Source: Ascoidea asiatica (Eukaryota > Ascomycota > Saccharomycetes > Ascoideales > Ascoideaceae). Taken from it: DNA of 64,000 nt. Both the position numbers and the translations under genes were made by a program. This document shows positions 19,697 through 29,863 of the stretch, in pieces; position 1 is the stretch's first letter; every line of letters starts with the position of its first letter. Where the stretch lies: the NCBI GenBank assembly GCA_001600695.1, contig BCKQ01000010.1, positions 28,741 to 92,740 on the forward strand, in the 5' to 3' direction. The notes under the pieces were generated by a model. The model saw only the letters and a list, made by a program, of their open reading frames with translations, was not told the origin of the DNA and searched no databases.

Positions 19697-20477
19697 ATCA
19701 ATATAAAATTATTGAATAGCAAATTGTGTGATAATTTTTCTCGATGGCACAAGAAGATTTTCAGAAGAATAAATTTTTCAGATATTTGATATGATATTAT
19801 CATATCATTGGAGTAAAACCAATAAAAGTTTTCTTGAATTATATCAGACTTATCAGACTGGATTCTACTAAATAATCTTTCACAATTTTTTTATTTAATG
19901 AGGTCAATTGAATGAAACGCTACTTGAGATTTTGGATTCGAAAAATTTGATTCATAGTTTGTATTAAATTAAAGAAAAATATCATTCAAAGTTGAGCTAA
20001 TTTGAATATTATGTTATTGCGTTTCAAAACTATTTAATAGTCATCAAGTTAAATTGGCCGTGTAGTTAAAATAAATTTCTTATTCTAAATACAACATCAC
20101 TGTATCCCCACCAGTATCAATAAAGCTTTAGTTTTTTAAAAATGTGTTTTTTACAATTATAATCAATGCTCCTCAATGAAGTTTACGACAATTAGATTTA
20201 CCTTAATTTTATCGTCATTTACAAACTTTCTGTCAGTTAGATTGATGATTCCAAGAATGTTTTTTTCANATCTTATTTTAAGGATCACATTAAGAATTTT
20301 CTGATATGTTACTTTTTTTTAGTTAAGAGCTTGAACAAATCGATTTTTTGCCATAAATTATTAGCTCTATCAAAACTATATTTAACTTTATTTTTTAGCT
20401 GAGCTAATTATAAGACTAATCTTGAAAAAAAAAAACTTCATTTTTCTCAAGGGGTAAAAAATTTATATTAAAAAAAG

Positions 20478-20506
20478 TTCTTGAAAGTTAGTTTTGCTTT
20501 CAAGAA
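20478..20506. repeat. Perfect 10-bp inverted repeat (hairpin)
   Basis: TTCTTGAAAG at 20478-20487 and its exact reverse complement CTTTCAAGAA at 20497-20506 enclose a 9-nt loop. It lies in the gene-poor stretch. It may be a structural element of an RNA or chance in AT-rich DNA. Confidence 0.5.
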
Positions 20507-20667
20507 TATTTTTTTCTCAATTTATTGGAGATTTTTGTTGTTTTCTGTTTAAAAATTTTGTCAACGGAAATTGAACTACTACAAATTTATATCACTTTTC
20601 TTGAAAGCTCTCGCTCAAGTATTTGATACATTTTGTTAGCCAGCCATATTTGAATGAATATCTTTTT

Positions 20668-20670
<3 letters not shown>

Positions 20671-20724
<54 letters not shown>
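20671..20724 (+). repeat. Poly(T) tract of 54 bases
   Basis: An uninterrupted run of 54 T in intergenic DNA, by far the longest homopolymer in the window. Such tracts exclude nucleosomes; the exact length may be an assembly estimate. Confidence 0.95.
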
Positions 20725-20725
<1 letters not shown>

Positions 20726-22472
20726 ACTCTTATTGAAAACAACTAGCGTTTTTTGTTTCATTTTAATTCACTTTCAGGCCAAGTTTTTTTATCTTCAAGA
20801 AATGTTTATATCTATATAAAGAAAAATTCATTAAATCTGCGCACGATTGGATTTAGTCTCTGTTCTTTTAATACATCTTTAATTTTATTGATGGTCTAGA
20901 ATTAGCTCTTTGAATGAAAGTAAATTTGTCTTGAAACTTATAAACAAAGGTCTTCATAATATTTTCTAAGGAAATCTGAGAAAGCTTTTGTGTATATGCA
21001 TTTTTTTCATTTTATTAAAGTATAAAATATATATATGAACTACAGTAATAAAAGTAGAAAGTTTACAATTATTTATTTTGCAATCATTTACTTTGTATTT
21101 TGAAAAGGATACAGTAATTTGTACCTTAAAATATACAGTGCCTTAAACTAGTAATAATATTTGAATTACTTAAAATTAGGAATTTGTAGCCTCTTTATAC
21201 TGTATATTACAAGTTATTGATACTACTACAATATTAATAAAAATCAAAAAAAAGAAATGATAGAATAGAGTATAAACAATAAAGTACAGAATTTCATAAT
21301 ATCGACTTGCATTAAATACGAGGATATGTATTCAATGTGCTACAACGATTCAATAATAGAACAATGAGTTGATTGAGCTTGAATTTAGATTGTAATGAAA
21401 TGAAACAGATCAAATATTCAGCTCTTTATCTCAAACCACTTTAATCTGGTACATATATCAGTTACGAAGTTAGTAAGTTCTTTATTCTTATTTAAATTTG
21501 TAGCAAAACTATTTCACAAAACAATCAAATGACAATTTTTTCTGCAATAATTATGAAATTACCTCCACACCTTTTTTACTGAGCGCTCTATTTTAAAAGA
21601 AAGATGAAGCTGATATTTTCTTTAAAGTCATTTTGTAAGACTTGAAAGGCTTTTAGGCTTAAACTATTTATTATTTCTACGCAGAACATTTTTGTGCAAA
21701 ACTGATTTTAACCTAAACGACTTTCAAATAGATATACATAATTTTTACTTATAATATAATTTTAAAACTATTGTTTTCTCAAATGCTAGTTCAGGTAAAA
21801 TTAACTTCTTTTATTTAATACCCTAATCGTTATTTACTCAGTAATANTAATCATAATTGCAACTAAAATTATGATCACAAAAATTAATCCATTTCACTAA
21901 AGAATAACTGTCGGATACACAAATAAGAAGCTATACCAATGAATCATATCTGCAATCTCTCCTTTATTAATTTTCATTCAATACAATAAAACGATGTTTT
22001 TTTAGAAATTTGAAGCCCTAAGTGAAATAATTTATCTTTATCTGAATTCTAATTACTGCAAGCTTATTACTAAGTCGCACTTAACTTTATTTTAAGTTGT
22101 TAAATAAAAGAAAGATAAAAAGTATTAACATTTGAAGATTTCAAAATATCAATGAACTGTTATTATTCAATATATATTTTGCCTAAGCTCTTAATTGAGA
22201 AACAAGGAGTTTGAGCAATAAAATGAATAAAGATATTAATAGATCTATTGAACATTGAGTAATTAATATTTCCATAGCATTTTGTATTCTTATAAATATG
22301 TAAAAGTTTCTTTGCTGAATCTGAAATTTTTTCTTTATTTATAAAACCTTTTTCGATTAACAATAATTTGAAAATTATACAAAACATTTTAATCAATTTC
22401 TATTTCTTTGAATTGAAATATCAATTCAACCACCCCAAATCATTCATTAAACTTCACTTTTTTAATACTTAA

Positions 22473-22643
22473 ATGAGCAGCTCAAATTCAAAAAGAAATA
22501 CTGTTCAGTCAGAATCTGGAACTTGGATTTGCCCTTATTGTTTAGAGAGAAATTTATATATTTCTAAAAATGATGGCCATAAAATAGGAATAAAGCTTTT
22601 TATGTGTGAAAACTGTTGTCAATTTAATGCAATTACAACTTAA
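22473..22643 (+). CDS. Possible 56-residue zinc-ribbon microprotein
   Basis: An ATG-started frame of 56 codons containing two CxxC knuckles, CPYC at residues 20-23 and CENC at 45-48 (followed by another Cys), 21 residues apart. This is the layout of a four-cysteine zinc ribbon. The N-terminal 17 residues are Ser/Asn-rich, and the start has A at -3. I do not recognise a family. It stands alone in a gene-poor stretch, 640 bp upstream of CCT6 and on the same strand. A continuation in the next frame (22606-22836) is hydrophobic and not convincing. It could be a real microprotein, a first exon, or chance; the paired CxxC argues against chance. Confidence 0.45.
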   Translation: MSSSNSKRNTVQSESGTWICPYCLERNLYISKNDGHKIGIKLFMCENCCQFNAITT

Positions 22644-23286
22644 AATAATCGAGAACCTTTTCCTATATGTAATTGTTCAAATTGCAATTCATCTGCTTCT
22701 TCAATTCTTTCATTTCTTACATGTTGCCTTCATNATTTTCTTTTATTTTATTTGCTATTTTGAATCGCTTCTTTCATTTCTATTATTTCATTCCCTGGAG
22801 TTATTTACTTTTCACAGTAGGATAAAAAATATTTAACTTTTTATTCACTTCAAATATCAAAAGTCAAAAAAAAAATACATGACATTAACACTTGTTTTTA
22901 AATTAGTATTTCTATATTACTTTCTCAATAAATAAAGACTAGCTATTATCTGGTTTTTTGCAAAAATAAAATAATAAAAATAAAATAAATATAATAACCC
23001 CATTGTTAATATTGATAAAAAATATCTTGATGATAAAACCCAGCAATAAAATCATTGAAACCACTAAAAAATAGGATTTTCTAAACTTTTTTTCCGCGTA
23101 TTTTCACAGAACCCAAGTCCGGCCGGGTAACAACTTTCAAATTTTTGCCTCTGAAGAATTTCAGAAGATAACAGAACTAAATTAATAAACGAACAAATCT
23201 ATTACTATTGAAAAATTAGTAAACTATCTTTTTAAATTGAATAATTGGGAATAATTATATTTGATCAACAAAACATATAAATAAAC
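22644..23286. other. Intergenic, CCT6 promoter
   Basis: AT-rich upstream region of CCT6, with a GC-rich spot around 23095-23130 that includes a Reb1 site. No gene seen. Confidence 0.5.
23123..23130 (+). promoter_or_regulatory. Reb1-type site CCGGGTAA
   Basis: A full Reb1 core (CCGGGTAAC) 157 bp upstream of the CCT6 start codon, at the usual distance for a general regulatory factor in yeast housekeeping promoters. Confidence 0.6.
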
Positions 23287-24975
23287 ATGTCTTCAATCCA
23301 ATTATTAAATCCCAAAGCAGAATCAATCAGAAGAACCCAGGCACTACAAGTCAACAGCGCCGCTGCTCAAGGTTTACAAGATGTTTTAGCTTCCAATTTA
23401 GGACCTAAAGGAACCCTTAAGATGCTAGTTGATGGTGCTGGAAATATCAAACTAACAAAGGATGGAAAAGTATTATTAACAGAAATGCAAATACAGCACC
23501 CAACAGCTGTGATGATTGCTAGAGCTGCTGCTGCTCAAGATGAAATAACTGGCGACGGAACCACCACAGTTGTTTTATTGGTAGGAGAATTATTAAAACA
23601 AGCAGAGCGTTATATTTTGGAAGGTGTACATCCAAGAGTTATATCTGATGGCTTTGAAATTGCAAGAGCCGAGTCTCTTACCTTTTTAAACCGTTTAAGA
23701 ATTGATAAAAGCAAAGATACAACTGGGAAATCATTGTTAGAAGACAGGGAATTGCTTTTACAAATTGCTAGATCTTCTTTATCTACTAAAATCAATGATG
23801 ATCTTACTGAAGTTTTGACTCCAATTATTACTGATGCTATTTTATCCATAGTAAATCCGGATGCACCCAAATCATTAGATTTACATATGGTTGAAATAAT
23901 GACACAACAAAGATATACAACAAAGGATACAAAATTAATAAGAGGTTTAGTACTTGATCATGGTGCCAGACATCCAGATATGCCAAAATACCTTGAAAAT
24001 TCTTTTATTTTAATTTTGAATGTTAGTCTTGAATATGAAAAAACTGAAGTTAATTCTGGCTTTTATTATAGTTCTGCCGAACAAAGAAATAAGTTAGTTG
24101 AAAGTGAAAGAAAGTTTGTCGATGATAAATTAAGGAAAATTGTGGATTTGAAAAATGAAGTATGCACCCCAGATAACAATAAATCTTTTGTAATTATAAA
24201 TCAAAAGGGAATTGATCCTATGTCTTTGGATATTCTAGCAAAGAATAATATTCTTGCTTTAAGAAGGGCCAAAAGAAGAAATATGGAGAGGTTACAGTTA
24301 GTAACAGGTGGGGAGGCACAAAATTCTGTCGATGATTTATCTCCTAGTATTCTCGGGTTTGCAGGTAANGTTTATGAAGAAACTATAGGTGAAGAAAAAT
24401 TCACATACGTTGAGGAAGTTAAGAATCCAAAGTCAGTTTCTATATTAATCAAAGGGGCCACTCCACATGCTTTAAATCAAACCAAAGATGCAGTTAGAGA
24501 TGGCTTAAGAGCTGTAAGCAATGCAATAAAAGATTCTTCTGTCGTACCTGGTGCTGGAGCTTTTTTTCTTTCTTGTTCTGATTATCTCAATGATAACTTG
24601 AATAAACTTTCAAAAGGTAAAGGAAAGGCTAAAATTGGGATTAAGATTTTCAGTGAGTCTTTATTAACAATACCTAAGACATTAGCCCTTAATGCAGGGT
24701 TTGATCCGCTAGATGTTATTTCTGACTGCCAAGAGGAGCTTGATGAACTTAAAGATGAAAATGATGAATCCAATGAAAAAACTCCTAAAGTTGTGGGTAT
24801 TGATTTGAATACAGGTGAGCCAATGGATCCAGAAATTGAAGGTGTCTGGGACTCTTTTAGGGTTTTGAGAAATGCCTTGACAAGCTCCGTCGGTATTGCA
24901 AGTAATTTATTATTGTGTGATGAATTATTAAAGGCTGGTAAATCTTCTTTGAAGCAAAGCCCACCTGGTCAATAG
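23287..24975 (+). CDS. CCT6: Chaperonin TRiC/CCT zeta subunit
   Basis: One of eight subunits of the cytosolic group II chaperonin that folds actin and tubulin with ATP. The 562-residue protein has the nucleotide-binding motifs LGPKGT (38-43) and GDGTTT (89-94), and the C-terminal signature GIDLNTGEP...[14 protein letters not shown]. The N-terminal block [16 protein letters not shown]...GLQDVL is characteristic of the zeta subunit. Family length is about 546. Start: first ATG, preceded by an A-rich leader. One ambiguous base lies in codon 361. Confidence 0.96.
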   Translation: MSSIQLLNPKAESIRRTQALQVNSAAAQGLQDVLASNLGPKGTLKMLVDGAGNIKLTKDGKVLLTEMQIQHPTAVMIARAAAAQDEITGDGTTTVVLLVGELLKQAERYILEGVHPRVISDGFEIARAESLTFLNRLRIDKSKDTTGKSLLEDRELLLQIARSSLSTKINDDLTEVLTPIITDAILSIVNPDAPKSLDLHMVEIMTQQRYTTKDTKLIRGLVLDHGARHPDMPKYLENSFILILNVSLEYEKTEVNSGFYYSSAEQRNKLVESERKFVDDKLRKIVDLKNEVCTPDNNKSFVIINQKGIDPMSLDILAKNNILALRRAKRRNMERLQLVTGGEAQNSVDDLSPSILGFAGXVYEETIGEEKFTYVEEVKNPKSVSILIKGATPHALNQTKDAVRDGLRAVSNAIKDSSVVPGAGAFFLSCSDYLNDNLNKLSKGKGKAKIGIKIFSESLLTIPKTLALNAGFDPLDVISDCQEELDELKDENDESNEKTPKVVGIDLNTGEPMDPEIEGVWDSFRVLRNALTSSVGIASNLLLCDELLKAGKSSLKQSPPGQ

Positions 24976-25092
24976 GCAATTATAGATTAATTGATATTAG
25001 CTTCTAATAAGTGTTAGTTCGTTGTTAAATTTATTAAAGCTATATATATATTATATATAATTTTTAAAATATATGACTGTTCTTATTTATTT

Positions 25093-28000
25093 TCAGGGTG
25101 TTTGTGTTGTATTTGATTGAAGATACTTTGGTTTTTTTGGAACTATTGGGGCAACTTTGTGAACAAGAGAAGCTCCTGACAGTGATCCTACAAGATTTTT
25201 TTTCTTTGATGGAATCAACGGTTGAGTACCTATACCAAAGTCTTTAAAACCAGTTTTTTTATTTTCTGGATTTAGATTTACAATTGGTGTTGCATTAGAG
25301 CTAGAGTTCAAAATTGTTTCAGGACTACCAGTTTTTCTAATGGTAGTTTGTTTTATTGGGATAAATGGGCCTGGACTATGCGAAACGGTTTTCCTTATTG
25401 GCGTTAGCGGCTTCATTATTGATGAAACTTCGCTTGTCGAATTGTTATTTTTTTTAATGTTACTAAGCTCTATTCTTGTATCAGTACGATAAAATTCTTG
25501 TGAAGTTCTTTCAGAGATAGGTGAATACTTTTTAGGTAGCATTATTTCCGAATTTCTCTTTATAAGGTTAGTTGATAAATTGTTCGTCTGATTAGTGTTT
25601 AACTTTTTTGGTTGTAAAACCTCCATTGAGAATCCAGGAGGAGGTTTTTTTCGGGAAGTAGGAGGAAGTGGAGGGATCGCTAACTTTTTAGTGAAATTGT
25701 CATTTCTTGTTATTCCTGGAAGTATCGTTTCTGCTTTACTTTCTAGTGGATGAGAAAATGAAATTAAATCCTCATCATTTAAAGAAGGTGGAATTCTTCT
25801 TTTGCTTGAAATAGAACCATTAGAGAAACTTCGTTCTATATTATTATTACCATTAGAACTTACATATGTCGCAGACCTTCTGGGTAAAGCAGGTGGAGTA
25901 TGAGGATCTATTAATGTCTGGCTTTTACTTAACTTTCTAAGCGTTCCATCTATCAAATTATCAGAATTACTGAAACCAGCTTTTTCATAAACAGCTCGAT
26001 ACTTTTCATATAGTTCTGTTGAGTATTTTTCTCTTTTTTCATAGTCAACAATTCTGACTTTAGATTTGAACGCTGCATATACAGGCTTATGATCAGAGAA
26101 CATGACAGATGGAATTGAATTATATGACAATGGTTTTAAAGATCCTCCTCGAAATAAAATTCTATCAGTCCAAGAAGGAACTCTTCGCTTTTCTGATGTA
26201 TCATAATTATTTGTGTTATTATCGAACTTATAAGTAGGTTTGAATTTAATTTGCATTTCATCAAAATTTTGAAAAAGATTTTTTCTAATTTCCATCTCTC
26301 TTAAAAGTTGATCATTTAATAATAAGTCATTGATATTTTTAGATAAAATTGAAGGGTTGGAGTTATTTTCTAGTTTATATAGAACAGATTGATAATCTAA
26401 AGAGACTCTATAATTTAGATCGCCGATCCAGATAATATTATCATGTTCAAAGATAGTTTTATTTCTATTAAATTTCAAGCCCTGAATGATATTAAAATAA
26501 TCGGCATTTCGCTCATCAATATTTAAGGATCCTGCACTAAAATGAGAATTGATAAAGCAAAATGTTGAAGAGCCATAATTAAATCTTATTGAAACAGCAC
26601 CTTTATTTCCTGCAATTCCGCCTAAACCAGTTTTTTTATTAGCACCTTCAACTAATTTGATATTCGTGACTTTATCAGATCTCAAAAAACAAAGAAGACT
26701 AATTGAAGCCATCTGCTCTGCTCTAATCAAAGAATACTTCAAGGAAGGATCATTTGTTGAACCTCTTAAATAATCATTTAAAATTTCATTAATTGTTTCT
26801 TTCCAAATATTTGCCTTTTTCGTGTTATTGTTGGTTTCTGAATTTAGTAGAATATTTGAAGCATTTAACTCTACTATTTCTTGAAATCCAAGAATGAAAA
26901 CATCAGGCAAAAATTTTTGGCCAATTGGAAAAAACCAATTTTGGAATTGGGTTTTATTAGTACTATTTAAATTAGGAGTCTTACCATTAATATTAAAAGT
27001 TGAGGTGAAAATGTTCAAATTTTGAAAGTTTGTAAATAAATGTTCATTCTTGGATAAATTTTTATTAACATAATCAGATATTGGATCGAATAAAGTTACA
27101 ACTTTAGAAGTTTTCAAATTACCAATTAAAGTATCAATTGATTGTTGTCTTGAACCATCAACAAAATTATTGATATATAATCTGTTGATTGATTTTGTAG
27201 CATCAGATAAAGCTAAACTTAAAGACATTTTACCACTTCTGGAAAAAGAAGATTTCAAAGCATTTGTACCAGTATAAATCTGAGAGATTTGATCACCATT
27301 ATCTGCCCACAAATTATCATGTTTATTGAAAAAATCTCTTAGATTATATTTATTTTTCAATTGATAATCATCAAAAATAGTGTTACAAATTTGATTTGAG
27401 ATGACTTGTTGAATCAAATTAGTTCTATCCAAACAATCCAAGCAATTTGTCCTAAAAACTCCTTTTTGAGAAGAAATTTTTGAATTAGGAGAGAAACTTG
27501 AAGCAGAAGTTGAAGATGTAGATAAATCATAAGCAAAATAGCCAAACTCATATAAAGAGTCAATTAAATGATGAATGATTCTACTTGCATTTGAATAGCC
27601 ATTTGATTTTGTNTCTTGATGAAAATCGAAATTGGTTGCAATCAAATTATAATTAATTTTTTGATTATTTGATAAATTTATAATTTTATTATAAGAATTT
27701 GATAGTGGAATTTCGTTTGATTTTAGATTAGATAATAAATTGATTATATGAATATTTCCATACAAATTTGATAAATTATTGAAATGTTTATTAAAAATAG
27801 GTAAAGTTGGATCTAAATCTCTTGTAATCTGAACTTTTGGATTGCTTAAGGAATTGAAATTCAAATTCAAATTCTGTTGAATATTTTGCTGCCAGAATAA
27901 AGGTATTGAACCTCTTATTTGAATAAAAGAGAAAATATAATGGGTTGGAATATTTATAATTAATTCTGATTCAACAAAATTAGCTACATTTCCATTATCA

Positions 28001-29004
28001 TCAATACCTCTTGAATTATATCTTGTCCCAGCTCTTTTCCAAGACTGTTTTGAAATTAAGGATAATATTATATTCAAATTGGAATTTGAGTTTGAATCTG
28101 AATTTGAAGTTGAAAATAAATTTGACTTAAAAGACTTTGCAAACCCTCTAATTACAGTTATTAAAAAGCCATTGTTATCTAAAGTTTTTTTAGAATGAGT
28201 TGTTGAATTATTTCTAAATTTAATCAAATTTGATAACATAAAATAATTCCACATATAATCAATTTGAAAATTATCAAAAGTTAAAGAATTTTCTGATAAA
28301 CCTCTTTGCTGTAAATTATTTGTTAAATCAAATTGGTTTGAATAATAAAAGGAACCATCGTTTAATAATTTCATTAGTTCATTACATGGATGATGTTCGA
28401 ATGCTATAGGTTGAGAATCTGAAGAATATGGAGATTGAGATTGAAAAGAATTAGAATTGGGATTAGAATTGGTATTAGCATTAAACAGATCATTATTTGC
28501 ATAATCGAATTGCGATTGATAAGAATTTAAATCATTGGTATTATAACTATTATTATTATTATTATAATTATTCGAAATTAAGTGATCCCATTTATTCGAA
28601 TTAAGGGCAATAAAATTAACTTGTAAAATTTTATTAATTGATTTGTTATCGTCAAAAGGAGTTGCAACAGAAATTTTTTTAGTTATATAACATAAAAAAA
28701 TTATATCATTTAAATTGATCAAACCAATAAAACCATGAATTGTGAAATTAATTTTTTTGAAATTTTTAAAAGAAAGAGAATTTGAGTCTAACAATTCTAG
28801 ATTTATATCCAGATTACTTGAAGACTCTGAATTTGAGTTCAAATCTGAATCTGAATCTAAATTATTTATATTATTGTTAGAATGACTTATTTGTAAACTA
28901 CGTGTGGAAGAATTTTTTCTAGAAGAATTACATTTAAATAATAAAGAATGAGTAACTGATTTAACAATCACTGATCTGGGAGATTCAGAAAGATATAACT
29001 CCAT
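25093..29004 (-). CDS. INP52: Synaptojanin-type polyphosphoinositide phosphatase
   Basis: Dual phosphatase of membrane traffic and actin: an N-terminal Sac1 domain, a central 5-phosphatase, and a proline-rich tail, 1303 residues. The Sac1 active site CLDCLDRT (C-x5-R-T; Cys521, Arg527) is intact, unlike S. cerevisiae Inp51, so this is closer to Inp52/Inp53. The 5-phosphatase motifs are all present: GFQE, GNKGAV, INSHF, IGDLNYRV, PSWTDRI and SDHKPV. The tail holds IPPLPPTSRKKPPP and other SH3-type ligands. Asn/Ser-rich inserts expand the N-terminal 250 residues. INP52 versus INP53 cannot be decided without a tree. First ATG used. Confidence 0.92.
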   Translation of the reverse strand: MELYLSESPRSVIVKSVTHSLLFKCNSSRKNSSTRSLQISHSNNNINNLDSDSDLNSNSESSSNLDINLELLDSNSLSFKNFKKINFTIHGFIGLINLNDIIFLCYITKKISVATPFDDNKSINKILQVNFIALNSNKWDHLISNNYNNNNNSYNTNDLNSYQSQFDYANNDLFNANTNSNPNSNSFQSQSPYSSDSQPIAFEHHPCNELMKLLNDGSFYYSNQFDLTNNLQQRGLSENSLTFDNFQIDYMWNYFMLSNLIKFRNNSTTHSKKTLDNNGFLITVIRGFAKSFKSNLFSTSNSDSNSNSNLNIILSLISKQSWKRAGTRYNSRGIDDNGNVANFVESELIINIPTHYIFSFIQIRGSIPLFWQQNIQQNLNLNFNSLSNPKVQITRDLDPTLPIFNKHFNNLSNLYGNIHIINLLSNLKSNEIPLSNSYNKIINLSNNQKINYNLIATNFDFHQXTKSNGYSNASRIIHHLIDSLYEFGYFAYDLSTSSTSASSFSPNSKISSQKGVFRTNCLDCLDRTNLIQQVISNQICNTIFDDYQLKNKYNLRDFFNKHDNLWADNGDQISQIYTGTNALKSSFSRSGKMSLSLALSDATKSINRLYINNFVDGSRQQSIDTLIGNLKTSKVVTLFDPISDYVNKNLSKNEHLFTNFQNLNIFTSTFNINGKTPNLNSTNKTQFQNWFFPIGQKFLPDVFILGFQEIVELNASNILLNSETNNNTKKANIWKETINEILNDYLRGSTNDPSLKYSLIRAEQMASISLLCFLRSDKVTNIKLVEGANKKTGLGGIAGNKGAVSIRFNYGSSTFCFINSHFSAGSLNIDERNADYFNIIQGLKFNRNKTIFEHDNIIWIGDLNYRVSLDYQSVLYKLENNSNPSILSKNINDLLLNDQLLREMEIRKNLFQNFDEMQIKFKPTYKFDNNTNNYDTSEKRRVPSWTDRILFRGGSLKPLSYNSIPSVMFSDHKPVYAAFKSKVRIVDYEKREKYSTELYEKYRAVYEKAGFSNSDNLIDGTLRKLSKSQTLIDPHTPPALPRRSATYVSSNGNNNIERSFSNGSISSKRRIPPSLNDEDLISFSHPLESKAETILPGITRNDNFTKKLAIPPLPPTSRKKPPPGFSMEVLQPKKLNTNQTNNLSTNLIKRNSEIMLPKKYSPISERTSQEFYRTDTRIELSNIKKNNNSTSEVSSIMKPLTPIRKTVSHSPGPFIPIKQTTIRKTGSPETILNSSSNATPIVNLNPENKKTGFKDFGIGTQPLIPSKKKNLVGSLSGASLVHKVAPIVPKKPKYLQSNTTQTP

Positions 29005-29863
29005 TTTACTTTTGAGTAAATTTTGAAGTAAATCTCTTTCCCAAAAAGTAATAAGTCAACTACCAATGCTTTAGTAGTGATTATTGATTATTGATTATTA
29101 AGTTGAGGATAGTATTTTTTGATTAGTGAAATCTTAATATGAAGTTGAATAAAGCGCAAGTGAAAGTAACTAATAATCCAGAATGGAGTGCGATCAGTTA
29201 CCATTATTTATTGCAATGAATGAATTTATGGCCTTTAAGCTTAATCGAGTTACGTTACCGCAAGCCAGGATTGGCAAATGCTGACCTAATTACACGTTTT
29301 ATGGTTAATATAGCAATATTTTACACAATTTACTTGCTTCCCTAAACATGGTTTCAAATCCAAAAGTATGGAACATTTTCGAAAAAGCTTTTTTAATATG
29401 AACGGATATACATCCTGACTGCGGACAGCGGCACGTTGTTTAGAATCAAATTTTTATTAACTTACTTTTTGCAATCTCACAATTTCTGTTTAGATATACT
29501 AAGTTAACGTTACCTCTTTTTTTGAGATATGATAAAACAAAAAGGAAACTATTATTTGATTTCGTTTAAATTTTATTTATTATCTTTTTCAATTTTAATT
29601 TTTAGATCAAATTGTTGGTAGATAGTCTACTATTCAGCATTCATCATTTCATCTCTTTGTTTAATCTTCTTTTACTATTATCTATTTTTTTGATTACTTT
29701 TTCGCTGAAAGTTCGGCGCATGCTTTTCCTATTGTTTTCTCGATCATTATAATCATAATAACCATCATAATAATCATATTGCATTACCTCTAAGCAACAA
29801 GAACAACTATTAGCATCAGTAGTTTTATTAGATATTCATTTGAATATACTCAAAAATATCCTA
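29005..29863. other. Divergent promoter between synaptojanin and F-box genes
   Basis: An 859-bp bidirectional upstream region with TAACGTTA at 29505-29512. No protein or RNA gene recognised. The plus-strand frame extends upstream to 29840 only through a TTG. Confidence 0.5.

Larger units (their letters stand above)
19697..22472. other. Long gene-poor, very AT-rich stretch
   Basis: About 2.8 kb with no recognisable protein gene. It contains a 54-base T run, a perfect 10-bp hairpin, and many short oligo-T/oligo-A tracts. A 77-codon minus-strand frame near the end (22163-22396) opens with TTG and matches nothing I know. The length is unusual for this window and could hold a non-coding RNA, an origin or centromeric DNA; nothing in it proves any of these. 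Confidence 0.5.

Noticed and set aside
22163-22396. 77-codon minus-strand frame
   Set aside because: It opens with TTG, is AT-driven and hydrophobic, and matches no family.
22606-22836. Plus-strand frame overlapping the zinc-ribbon ORF
   Set aside because: Phe/Leu-rich product typical of T-rich DNA; the zinc-ribbon frame there is more credible.
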